Assembly: GCA_934561055.1 (NCBI GenBank)
Contig: CAKTFN010000010.1
Location: 1-64,000, forward strand
Direction: 5' to 3'
Length of the DNA stretch: 64,000 bases
Source: an uncultured Eubacteriales bacterium
GTDB lineage: Bacteria > Bacillota > Clostridia > Oscillospirales > Acutalibacteraceae
Shown here: in pieces, positions 51,192 through 58,882 of the stretch
How positions within the stretch are numbered: the first letter of the stretch is position 1
Layout: the number at the start of each line of letters is the position of its first letter
Made by a program: the position numbers and the translations under genes
The notes under the pieces: generated by a model
Databases searched by the model: none
The model's input: only the letters and a program-made list of their open reading frames with translations
What the model was told of the DNA's origin: nothing

Positions 51192-51866
51192 TTAGTAAAA
51201 CAACTCTTTGTTTTCGCCGATCACGCCGGGAAATGCGCCTTGTTTTATCAGCGGTTCACGTTCCGGGTGGGCAATCACCCACTTGTTTTTTTGCAAAAGG
51301 AGCTTCGCTTCCGGGTCGGCGAAAGCGGGCTTTTTTTCAAGCGGAGTGTTCGTCCCTTTCAGCAAAACAACAATATCTCGAAAGCCCTCGTCGCACGTTC
51401 TGCACGGAGAAAGATGAAGCGTTGTTTGAAACATTTCGATTGCCGTTCCTTTCGGAACAAAGAAAACGCTTGCGTTTTTGATGTCAAACGTGTTTTCTTT
51501 TATGTCCCAAACATGACCGAGAACAAGCATGAAGTCCGAAACGGCAACGTTAATTTCGGAACACTTGTGGTATTCAAAGCCGTTATAGGTTGTGTTTTTT
51601 CCGTTGCAGTAGCCTATTTGAATCAAAGCAGCCCCGTAAAGCACATTTTCAAGCTGTTCTTTGAGTTCGGTTTCTTCAAGCTCGGGAACGCTTGCGATAT
51701 AGATGTTTCCGCTTTCGGGAATGTCGGTTTTTTCCTCCATATATTTTTGAAGGGCGGAAAAATCATAGCCGGAAAGAATGCGTCCGAATGTTTTGAATTT
51801 TTCGTCAAAGACCGAGAGAACCGGAACGTCGTTGACTTCGTTGAGCCTTTCAAGAATCTTATTCAC
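51192..51866 (-). CDS. DUF4867 protein of the sulfoquinovose operon
   Basis: A 224-residue cytoplasmic protein. FGRILSGYDFSALQKYM, GYCNGKNTTYNGFEYHKCSEINVA, FFVPKGTAIEMFQTTLHLSPC and KNKWVIAHPE are the family's conserved stretches. The EYHKCSE and EMFQTTLH spacing resembles a cupin metal site, so a mutarotase- or isomerase-like role is possible, though unproved. The GTG at 51866 has AAGGTGG 6 bases upstream and overlaps the preceding gene by 8 bases; an ATG at 51890 is the alternative. I recall this family in other SFT clusters but am not certain. Confidence 0.77.
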   Translation of the reverse strand: MNKILERLNEVNDVPVLSVFDEKFKTFGRILSGYDFSALQKYMEEKTDIPESGNIYIASVPELEETELKEQLENVLYGAALIQIGYCNGKNTTYNGFEYHKCSEINVAVSDFMLVLGHVWDIKENTFDIKNASVFFVPKGTAIEMFQTTLHLSPCRTCDEGFRDIVVLLKGTNTPLEKKPAFADPEAKLLLQKNKWVIAHPEREPLIKQGAFPGVIGENKELFY

Positions 51867-52716
51867 CGGCAACCACCTTGTATGTTGCACGGAAGTCCTC
51901 TTTTCCGAGTCCTTTTTTCATTCCCTCGTCATAAACACGCTTTGCGTTTTCCATTCCGGGCATTGCAAAGCCGCTTTTTTTTGAAAGACGTTCGCAAATT
52001 CCAAGGTCCTTGTGCATATTTTCAAGCGAAAAAGCCGTTGTCCAGTTTTCGTTTTTGATGTTTTGCGCCTGACCGTCAAGATAAAAATTCTGTCCTCCGC
52101 CGTAAGAAATCGCCGCAGCAAAGTCGTCAACGGAAATTCCTTCTTTTCTTGCAAGGACAAGCGTTTCGTTAACGCCGTTTTGAATTTGCGCAACAAGGGT
52201 GTTGTGGCAAATTTTCATAACGAGTCCCATTCCGTTTTTTCCCATGCGGATGATATTGCTTCCCATGTATGCAAGAATCGGGCGGATTTTTTCAAAGGTA
52301 TCCTCCTGTGAACCGACATAGATTCCGAGTGTTCCGCTTTCCGCCGCAGGTCGGGATTTGACAACGGGAGCGTCCGCAAAATCCGCACCGGTATTTTTGA
52401 CAAGCCTTGAAATTTCAACCGAAACGTCGGGGTCGATTGTGCTCATATCAATGCAGATTTTTCCCTCTTTCAAAACGGGGAGAATCTCTTCGTACACCGT
52501 GCGTGAATGCTCAGACTTCGGAACCATTGTGATAATTACGTCCGACTTTTCCGCAAGGTCTTTGCTGTTTTCGGCAGGTACACCGCCGATGGCGGCGAGA
52601 GATTCAACCTTCTCTTTGCAAAGGTCAAAGAGAAAAACTTTTCCGTCATGCTTTTTAATGATGTTTCCGCACATGGCTTCGCCCATTATGCCGAGTCCGA
52701 TAAAACCGATGTTCAT
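51859..52716 (-). CDS. Beta-hydroxyacid dehydrogenase, probable sulfolactaldehyde reductase
   Basis: A 285-residue NAD(P)-dependent enzyme: Rossmann motif GFIGLGIMGEAMCGNI (N-terminal), ITMVPKSEHSRTV, the substrate loop DAPVVKSRPAAESGTLGIYVGG-like segment (here ...YVGS), and the catalytic Lys in GLVMKICHNTLVAQIQNGVNE. It belongs with YihU, which reduces sulfolactaldehyde to DHPS in E. coli. Its place next to the transaldolase gene supports the same reaction here. The ATG at 52716 is used because AGAGG lies 8 bases upstream. No sulfolactaldehyde dehydrogenase gene is in the cluster. Confidence 0.85.
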   Translation of the reverse strand: MNIGFIGLGIMGEAMCGNIIKKHDGKVFLFDLCKEKVESLAAIGGVPAENSKDLAEKSDVIITMVPKSEHSRTVYEEILPVLKEGKICIDMSTIDPDVSVEISRLVKNTGADFADAPVVKSRPAAESGTLGIYVGSQEDTFEKIRPILAYMGSNIIRMGKNGMGLVMKICHNTLVAQIQNGVNETLVLARKEGISVDDFAAAISYGGGQNFYLDGQAQNIKNENWTTAFSLENMHKDLGICERLSKKSGFAMPGMENAKRVYDEGMKKGLGKEDFRATYKVVAGE

Positions 52717-52728
52717 CTTCTTCACCTC

Positions 52729-53415
52729 TTATTCCGTTACGGTGTGATCCCACGCATCGGTGAAAATTCCGAGTCCCTGAACGGTATAGGCGTGCTTGAT
52801 GCTTTCAAGATATACGTCAAGGCCGCAGGTTACAATATCCGCCCCGGCGGTTGCGCAGTCAACAAACTGCTTCGGCGTTCTGATTGCGGCGCAGATAATC
52901 TGAGTTTTGCCGTAAAAGCCGTAATTTTTGTAAATCTTCACGATGTCGGCGATATATTGCCTGCAGTCCTCACCGTTTGCTTCCTTCCAGCCGATGAACG
53001 GAGAGACGAAAAGCGAACCGTTCTTTGCCGCCCAGATTGACTGTGCGGGCGAAAAGACAAGGGTAAGGTTTGTTCTGACGCCCGCTTTTTCAAGTCTTCT
53101 TGCGGCAGTTACACCGGCTTCGGTGCAGGGAATTTTGATGACAAAATTCGGTGACATTGCGGCAATTTTTTTGCCCTCTTTGACCATTTCGTCGGCGTTG
53201 TCGAGGTGAGGATTGATTTCAACCGAAATCGGAAACTTTTCATAGCCTTCGATTTTTTCTTCCTTTACCCATTCGGCAAGCTCCGCAATAACGGTGAGGA
53301 ACGGCTTGCCGCTGTTCATGATGTGCTTCGGATTGGTTGTCACACCGTCGATTCCGAAGGTGTTATAGGCGAATTTTATTTCGTCAATTTTTGCGCTGTC
53401 AAGAAAATATTTCAT
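52729..53415 (-). CDS. Transaldolase, probable sulfofructose transaldolase
   Basis: A 228-residue small class I transaldolase of the TalC/FSA subgroup. MKYFLDSAKIDEIKFA, GVTTNPKHI, the Schiff-base Lys in FVIKIPCTEAGVTAAR, TLVFSPAQSIWAAKNG and VSPFIGWKE are visible. In the SFT pathway the enzyme cleaves sulfofructose to sulfolactaldehyde and passes the C3 unit to glyceraldehyde 3-phosphate, giving fructose 6-phosphate (SftT). A housekeeping transaldolase is possible on sequence alone; the neighbours decide. RBS AAAGGAG precedes the ATG. Confidence 0.87.
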   Translation of the reverse strand: MKYFLDSAKIDEIKFAYNTFGIDGVTTNPKHIMNSGKPFLTVIAELAEWVKEEKIEGYEKFPISVEINPHLDNADEMVKEGKKIAAMSPNFVIKIPCTEAGVTAARRLEKAGVRTNLTLVFSPAQSIWAAKNGSLFVSPFIGWKEANGEDCRQYIADIVKIYKNYGFYGKTQIICAAIRTPKQFVDCATAGADIVTCGLDVYLESIKHAYTVQGLGIFTDAWDHTVTE

Positions 53416-53442
53416 TTTATAAGACTCCTTTAACGTATATTT

Positions 53443-54840
53443 TTATTCTTCGATCAAGCCGTCGGAACTGTGCATTTCCTCAAGCTTTTTCTTTGTGAGC
53501 GGATAAAGAATGCCGAGCGAAAGCGCCATAACAAGGCACATTGCGGCAGGCAAAGCGGTTGAAACCGTATAAAGCCTTTGAACGGCTTCGGCGGTAACAG
53601 CCTTTGCGTCATAGTTAATCATTGTGAGAACGCCCGTTCCGAGCACGCCGGCGATTGTTTGGCCGAGCTTTCTTGTGAAGGAGAAGAACGCATAGGACGT
53701 ACCTTCGTCCCGCTGACCGGAAAGAATTTCCTGATAGTCGATTACGTCGGTTACAAGCGCCCAAATTTCAAGAACAAAGAACGTCATTCCGAGTCCCGAA
53801 AGGAAGCAGAGAACAAAGAATACAACAACGCTCTGTGTGTGGATAAGCCACAAAACAAGGTTTGCCGCAAAGGAAAGAACCATGCCGATTGCACAGACTT
53901 CCTTTTTTCCGAAACGGCGAACGATTTTTTGAAGCACCGGGAGCAAAAGCGCCATCGGAAGATAGGTAAACACCGTTACGAGCGAATAAAGCTGCGGCTT
54001 TTGGAAGTAGTTGAGGAAAAGATAGTTATAGGTTGTCTGGGTATACTGCTGAACGGCGATGAGGAGCATTGAAGCAAGGCAGAGCGCCAAAAACGGACGG
54101 TTTTTGAAAAGCGATTTGACCGTTTTGCCAACATTGACTTTTTTGGTCTTGTTCGGAATACTGACAACTCTTTCCGTCGTCATCTTATAGCAAAGCTGAT
54201 AAACAATAATGCTGATTACGCCGAGGACGGCAACGCCGATGAGAAGCTTTTTTCCGTCAAGGACTCTTTCGCCCGTTGCGGCAACGGTTGAGTAAACAAA
54301 GACCGGAAGAAGAATCTGTCCGGGAAGGCCGCCGAAGCCAGCACCGATTGAGCGGAACATTGAAAGCGAAGAGCGTTCAAGCTCATCCGTTGTGATAACC
54401 GAAGCCATTGAGCCGTACGGAATGTTGACAACGGTATAAAGCATACCGTAGCCGATGTAGGTGATGTATGCGAAAATGAGATACTGCGTTTCGGTAAGAC
54501 CGGGAATTTTGACGAACATCAAAACGCCGAAAAGTGCAAGCGGAGTTGAGAACCAGCGAAGGTACGGGCGAAACTTTCCGTTCTTTCCGCCGCCGCGGTG
54601 GTCAACAAAAGCGCCCCACATCGGGTCGTTGATTGCGTCCCAAATTCGTGCAACAAGGAAAAGGGTTGTAATCTTTTTCGGGTCAATGTAAAGAACGTTG
54701 GTATAAAACATCTGCAAAAACGAGCCGACAAGCGCAAAGGTCATAAGTCCCGCCGCGTCGCCGAGTGCGTAACCGACCTTGTCTTTAAACCCTATGCCAT
54801 AGGTTTTGCCCTCATAGGGCAGTTGATTTGTTTCCTTCAT
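53443..54840 (-). CDS. GPH-family symporter, probable sulfoquinovoside importer
   Basis: A 465-residue, 12-helix glycoside-pentoside-hexuronide transporter: KVGYALGDAAGLMTFALVGSF, ARIWDAINDPMWGAFVDHRGG, and DVIDYQEILSGQRDEGT in the second half. It sits 5 bases after the sulfoquinovosidase gene and has the place of YihO in E. coli. It should import sulfoquinovose or its glycerol glycoside (inference from context). RBS GGAGGAA precedes the ATG. It resembles the other GPH protein at 11299-12699 in fold only. Confidence 0.87.
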   Translation of the reverse strand: MKETNQLPYEGKTYGIGFKDKVGYALGDAAGLMTFALVGSFLQMFYTNVLYIDPKKITTLFLVARIWDAINDPMWGAFVDHRGGGKNGKFRPYLRWFSTPLALFGVLMFVKIPGLTETQYLIFAYITYIGYGMLYTVVNIPYGSMASVITTDELERSSLSMFRSIGAGFGGLPGQILLPVFVYSTVAATGERVLDGKKLLIGVAVLGVISIIVYQLCYKMTTERVVSIPNKTKKVNVGKTVKSLFKNRPFLALCLASMLLIAVQQYTQTTYNYLFLNYFQKPQLYSLVTVFTYLPMALLLPVLQKIVRRFGKKEVCAIGMVLSFAANLVLWLIHTQSVVVFFVLCFLSGLGMTFFVLEIWALVTDVIDYQEILSGQRDEGTSYAFFSFTRKLGQTIAGVLGTGVLTMINYDAKAVTAEAVQRLYTVSTALPAAMCLVMALSLGILYPLTKKKLEEMHSSDGLIEE

Positions 54841-54845
54841 GATAA

Positions 54846-56864
54846 TTATTCCTCCATAATCTTTTTGAAAAGGTCTGTGTATTCGCTTCCTTTTCTATAA
54901 AAAACGGGGATTGTTCCGAGCGGCGCACTGATTTCGTGTTCTCCTTTGCCATACTCTTTTTCGTCCCAAACGTTTATCCATTTGTCGTTCGGAAGATATA
55001 CCGTTCTTTTGCTTTTTCCCTCACGAAGAACGGGAGCAACAAGAAGATCTCTTCCGAGAAGATATTCGGTTGATTCGTTCTTTTCCTTTTCGCCGTCATA
55101 ATAGAAAAACAGCGGACGCATTACGGGAACACCGCTTTTTGCGTTGAGGGCAACCGCGTCTTTAAGATACGGCTTCAAAAGCTTATGGATTCTCGAATAC
55201 TTTGCGTGGTGGGAAAGAACCTCTTCGTTTTCGTCAAACTGCGCATTAAGGTCGGGGTTTGAGCCTTCGTGCGAACGCATGAGCGGACTGAACGCATTCA
55301 TCTCTGCCCAGCGCATGAAAAGTTCGGGATTCCTGCGCATTTTTGCAAAGGTTGTGTATCCTCCGACATCACTGTGGCTGAGGCCGAAACCGCAGACGGC
55401 AAGCGAAAGATAAGCCGGAATAACCGACGGAAGACCGAAGTCGAACGTCCAGTCTGCGTGCTGATCGCCAGCCCACATGAGCGTTGAATACTTCACCGTT
55501 TCGGTATAGCCCGCACGGGTAAAGAAAAAGATTTTTCCGACGTTTCCTGTTTCTTCAAGTGCTTCACGGTTGACCTTTGCCCAGCGTGCAGGCCATGAGT
55601 TGTGAACTTTTTCAGGATCCTCGCCGCTGAAAAGCACGCAGTCGGTCGGAAGGTATTCGCCGAAGTCCGCCATCCAGCCGTCAAGTCCGAACTCAATCAT
55701 GTTCTTTTTGATAACGCCTTTTATCCATTCGTAAGCTTCGGGGTTCGTGAGGTCAACCATCGCCGCCGGAAAAGTTGTAATCTTAACAAGATAATCGTTT
55801 CCGTCCTTGTCCTTGACGCAGTAATTCATCTTTGCCGCATAAGCGTAAAGCGGCTTTTCAATCGCAAGAAACGGGTTGATATAGCCGAGAAAGCGCACGC
55901 CGTTTTCTTTAAGCTCCCAAATTTTTTTGTCAAGTTCGGGATAGCGCTCACTGTCCCATTCCCAGTTCCACTGAAGCTGTTTTCCGAAGGCTGTGACTCG
56001 CCTGCCCTCCCAATCCTGACACCAAACGCCGGCAACGGCAGTGTCAAACTCTTTCACCTTTTCAAGTTTGTCATAAACGGTTTTTGTTCCGCCCTGAATA
56101 CCGAGTATTGCGCCGTCATACGCCCAATCGGGAAGTTCCGGCTGAAAACCGAGAAGAGAGGAAAGCGTTTTCATCAAGCTTTCAAAATCTTCTCCGAAGC
56201 CGAAGTACACGGGGCAAAAATCGTTGACGGTAATTTCGTGGTACTCCTTGTTTTTGAAGTTAAACATGGCGTAATCGGTGGTGTCACAATGAACGAAATA
56301 CTTTTCCGACGACATGAACGTCGGCTGTGCGTAATAGGTTTCGTAGTTTTTATAAGGCTGTTTGCGGTCAACCGCCTTGATTCCGAGCGATGATTTCACA
56401 ATCTTTCGTGCAATCTGTCCGGCGTTGATGTGTTCCGCAACCCAAATGCGCTGCTTTTTTCCGCGAAGGTTGAATGCGGCAAAAGTTTCTCCGCCGCCGT
56501 AGACCGCTTCGTTCGGTTTTGCGGGAATTTTAAAGGTCATACGGTTAAAGTCCCGGTTTCCGATAAGTTTCGGCGTGAACTTCAAAAGGCTTTCGCTTTC
56601 AAAAGAAAGAGAAAGTTCCATCACGTCTTTTCCGGTATTTTCGGAAAGAGTGAGCAAAGCACCGCCCTCCGTTTCCTTCACCGAAGACAAAAAGAGTTTT
56701 TTCTCCGAAAGCGATTTTTGTTTGATTTTGAAACTGCCGCGGCTCATGCGGTAGCCCGCCTTGACTTTTCCGACAGATATAAACGATTCTTCGGGGAAAA
56801 AGACAAAGCGTTCTTTTTCGTTTTTGATAAGGCACAGGGATTTTTCCGAGAACCTCAGTTCCAT
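54846..56864 (-). CDS. GH31 sulfoquinovosidase
   Basis: A 672-residue alpha-sulfoquinovosidase of the YihQ type, which releases sulfoquinovose from its glycosides. Catalytic Asp400 is in GWMADFGEYLPTD and acid/base Asp467 in MWAGDQHADW, both with the YihQ-specific flanks. Against E. coli YihQ (recalled: Q262, Q288, R301, W304, Y508) the matching residues are Q257, Q283, Q296, W299 and Y503. So the sulfonate-binding Arg301 is replaced by Gln. No signal peptide is present, so it works in the cytoplasm on imported substrate. RBS AAAGGAG precedes the ATG. First gene of the operon. Confidence 0.9.
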   Translation of the reverse strand: MELRFSEKSLCLIKNEKERFVFFPEESFISVGKVKAGYRMSRGSFKIKQKSLSEKKLFLSSVKETEGGALLTLSENTGKDVMELSLSFESESLLKFTPKLIGNRDFNRMTFKIPAKPNEAVYGGGETFAAFNLRGKKQRIWVAEHINAGQIARKIVKSSLGIKAVDRKQPYKNYETYYAQPTFMSSEKYFVHCDTTDYAMFNFKNKEYHEITVNDFCPVYFGFGEDFESLMKTLSSLLGFQPELPDWAYDGAILGIQGGTKTVYDKLEKVKEFDTAVAGVWCQDWEGRRVTAFGKQLQWNWEWDSERYPELDKKIWELKENGVRFLGYINPFLAIEKPLYAYAAKMNYCVKDKDGNDYLVKITTFPAAMVDLTNPEAYEWIKGVIKKNMIEFGLDGWMADFGEYLPTDCVLFSGEDPEKVHNSWPARWAKVNREALEETGNVGKIFFFTRAGYTETVKYSTLMWAGDQHADWTFDFGLPSVIPAYLSLAVCGFGLSHSDVGGYTTFAKMRRNPELFMRWAEMNAFSPLMRSHEGSNPDLNAQFDENEEVLSHHAKYSRIHKLLKPYLKDAVALNAKSGVPVMRPLFFYYDGEKEKNESTEYLLGRDLLVAPVLREGKSKRTVYLPNDKWINVWDEKEYGKGEHEISAPLGTIPVFYRKGSEYTDLFKKIMEE

Positions 56865-56895
56865 TCGTATGCTCCTTTCATGACACGGTTAAAAC

Positions 56896-56957
56896 AATTA
56901 ATTAATCGTGTTAATTAATTACGCATATATTGTACTCCCATTTTGCACCGTTGTCAA
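56896..56957 (-). promoter_or_regulatory. Promoter and ROK-type operator of the sulfoquinovose operon
   Basis: On the minus strand TTGACA (56957-56952), a 17-base spacer, and TACAAT (56934-56929) form the promoter. Right after the -10, overlapping +1, is the perfect inverted repeat AATTAATTAA - 5 bases - TTAATTAATT (56896-56920). Such AT-rich dyads are typical of XylR/NagC-family (ROK) operators, and a ROK gene closes the operon. Confidence 0.85.
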
Positions 56958-56967
56958 CAAAAGAGCG

Positions 56968-56996
56968 TTGAATTTTGCGGAAAAATGTGGTATAAA
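56968..56996 (+). promoter_or_regulatory. Promoter of the MBL-fold gene
   Basis: TTGAAT (56968-56973) and TATAAA (56991-56996) with a 17-base spacer, 35 bases before the ATG. It is divergent from the sulfoquinovose operon promoter. Confidence 0.62.
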
Positions 56997-57031
56997 AGAC
57001 AAAAGAAAATTTTTACGGGGAGACTTAAAAA

Positions 57032-57844
57032 ATGAAAGCAACGGTTCTTGTTGACAACATAAAATGCGGCGACATCAAAGGCGAATGGGGTCTTTCAATC
57101 TATATTGAAAACAACGAAAAAAATATTCTTCTTGACGTTGGAGCTTCGCCTCTTTTTGCCGAAAACGCAAAGAAGCTCGGCCTTTCGATTGAAAAAGTTG
57201 ACGCGGCGGTTCTTTCTCATGCGCACTATGACCATTCCGACGGAATGAAAAAGTTTTTTGAGGAAAACAAAGCCGCAAAGTTTTACCTTCGCAATTCTGC
57301 CAAAGAAAACTGCTACTTCAAAAAGTTCTTCATCAAAAAGTACATCGGTATTCCGAAAAAGATTCTCTCCGATTACGAAAACAGGTTCGTTTTTGAAAAA
57401 GGAGACGCGGAAATTTTTAACGGCGTTTGGCTGGTAGGACACAAAACTCCGAACCTTTCCTCAATCGGAAAGCGGGAAAATATGTATCGCAAAGAGGAAA
57501 GCGGCTGGGTACCCGACGATTTTTCGCACGAGCAAAGCCTTGTTATCGAAACGGAAAAGGGACTTGTTGTTTTCAACAGCTGTTCCCACGGCGGCGCAGT
57601 CAACATTATAAACGAGGTCAAAGAAACCTTTCCCGAAAAGAACGTCTATGCCCTCATCGGCGGCTTTCACCTTTTCAATAAATCGGCGGCAGAGGTTCGC
57701 GAAGTCGCAAAAGGTATTCTCAAAACGGGAATTCAATATGTCTGCACCGGTCACTGCACAAAAGAAAAAGCCTTTGCCGTTCTTAAAGAAGAACTCGGCG
57801 AAAGGCTTCATCAATTGAAAGTCGGAATGGTTATGGAGTTTTGA
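57032..57844 (+). CDS. MBL-fold metallo-hydrolase
   Basis: A 270-residue metallo-beta-lactamase-fold protein with the metal motif SHAHYDHSDG (HxHxDH), a later VVFNSCSHGGAVNI His, GFHLF and CTGHCT. It belongs with the group annotated as dihydropterin ribofuranosylaminobenzene phosphate synthase-like, whose biochemical role in bacteria is unsettled. It is divergent from the sulfoquinovose operon and shares its intergenic region, but nothing ties it to that pathway. RBS GGGGAG precedes the ATG. Confidence 0.88.
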   Translation: MKATVLVDNIKCGDIKGEWGLSIYIENNEKNILLDVGASPLFAENAKKLGLSIEKVDAAVLSHAHYDHSDGMKKFFEENKAAKFYLRNSAKENCYFKKFFIKKYIGIPKKILSDYENRFVFEKGDAEIFNGVWLVGHKTPNLSSIGKRENMYRKEESGWVPDDFSHEQSLVIETEKGLVVFNSCSHGGAVNIINEVKETFPEKNVYALIGGFHLFNKSAAEVREVAKGILKTGIQYVCTGHCTKEKAFAVLKEELGERLHQLKVGMVMEF

Positions 57845-57913
57845 TTTATTTCATGCTAAAACTGCACTCAACGTGCTGTCAATAGAAAAAACGAAAAAAC
57901 TTTTTTTGAAAAA

Positions 57914-57950
57914 AATATCCGCCGTGCGAGTTTTGCACGGCGGATATTTT
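57914..57950. terminator. Bidirectional terminator
   Basis: Perfect 14-bp stem AATATCCGCCGTGC / GCACGGCGGATATT with a 7-base loop, T on the right, A on the left. It serves the MBL gene and the converging CFI-box gene. Confidence 0.88.
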
Positions 57951-58578
57951 ATCTGTCATTATACGGCGTGTCTTCCATTCCCTTTTCGTTGAGAGACTTT
58001 ACTGCTTTGTCAAGCACACTGCGCCACATTTTTTTGAAAAGCTTTGTGTTTCCGAAGTATTTTACAACCGTCGGACTTATTGCATAATATGTTTTTATAA
58101 ACGCTCTTCCGGGCTTTGATTTTGAAAGAACGCTGTCTCTGAACCTGCGAAGCGTCCAAACCTGCGGACAGTCATACGAACCGTAAACGCAGGTTGCAAC
58201 GTAACATCCCTGCGAGCCGGAAGATGACGAACTTCCGCTGTTTCCCGAACTCACGGGTCCGTTTTCGGACATATTGTTGCTGTAGCTTCTGAAAAAGCCC
58301 GGGTCGGAAGATCCGATCTTCTTTCCGTTCCCGTCATAATGCGTGTAACCGCTGATGAACCCCGGGTCACTGCGACCTGTCTTGTGACCCTTGTTGTCAT
58401 AATGCGTATAACCGCCGAAAAAACCGGGATCGCTGCGACCGACCTTATGCCCTTTTGCATCGTAATTGGTGTAACCGCCGAATAAGCCGGGTTCACTGCG
58501 CCCGATCTTTTTTCCGCGTTCGTCGTAATGAGTAACCGTTCCGAAAAGTCCGACTTCACTTCTGCCTTTTTTTGCCAT
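57949..58578 (-). CDS. Repeat protein with CFI-box-like C-terminal domain
   Basis: A 209-residue protein. The first part (about 5-100) holds four to five tandem 22-residue repeats of the form GRSDPGFFGGYTHYDxxGHK, then a Ser/Gly-rich linker (about 107-122). The C-terminal domain starts CYVATCVYGSYDCPQVWTLRRFRD and continues GRAFIKTYYAISPTVVKYFG, the CFI-box-CTERM-type domain found in many Firmicutes. No signal peptide is visible. The ATG at 58578 starts the repeats; the frame upstream (to 58656) is unconserved. Function is unknown. Confidence 0.8.
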   Translation of the reverse strand: MAKKGRSEVGLFGTVTHYDERGKKIGRSEPGLFGGYTNYDAKGHKVGRSDPGFFGGYTHYDNKGHKTGRSDPGFISGYTHYDGNGKKIGSSDPGFFRSYSNNMSENGPVSSGNSGSSSSSGSQGCYVATCVYGSYDCPQVWTLRRFRDSVLSKSKPGRAFIKTYYAISPTVVKYFGNTKLFKKMWRSVLDKAVKSLNEKGMEDTPYNDR

Positions 58579-58882
58579 ATGAATTACCGTTACCTTTCCG
58601 GCCACATATTTATGAGCCGTCCCGTTCTGCTGTGGCCCAACGAAACGAGACCGCAATCATTCCGAAAAGTCAATTGTCTCTCGGAAGATTAAAAGTATTA
58701 TATCACATTCATACTCCCAAAAAACGGACTTTGCTTTTAAAAAAAAGAAACCGCCGATGAAATTCATTCGGCGGCAGTATTTTATCTTTGGCAAACGAAA
58801 ACAAAATGAGAAACAGCGTTCGTAATTTGCTCAATCCGTTTTTTTCCGACTGTAACCCCATAAATATTCAAAATTGAAACGG
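58579..58882. other. Gene-free stretch between CFI-box and phosphatase genes
   Basis: It holds the promoter region of the CFI-box gene (AT-rich, near 58690-58720) and the terminator at 58738-58774. Nothing else is seen; no open frame has a ribosome site or a recognisable domain. Confidence 0.5.
58738..58774 (-). terminator. Terminator after the alkaline phosphatase gene
   Basis: On the minus strand CCGCCGA / TCGGCGG with a 10-base loop is followed by TTTCTTTTTTTT. Confidence 0.78.

Noticed and set aside
51240..52058. 272-codon plus-strand open frame across the DUF4867 and reductase genes
   Set aside because: It is antisense to two genes with conserved motifs, and its translation is Phe/Lys/Arg-rich low-complexity without family features.
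55602..56393. 263-codon plus-strand open frame inside the sulfoquinovosidase gene
   Set aside because: It is antisense to catalytic motifs of GH31 and lacks a start signal.
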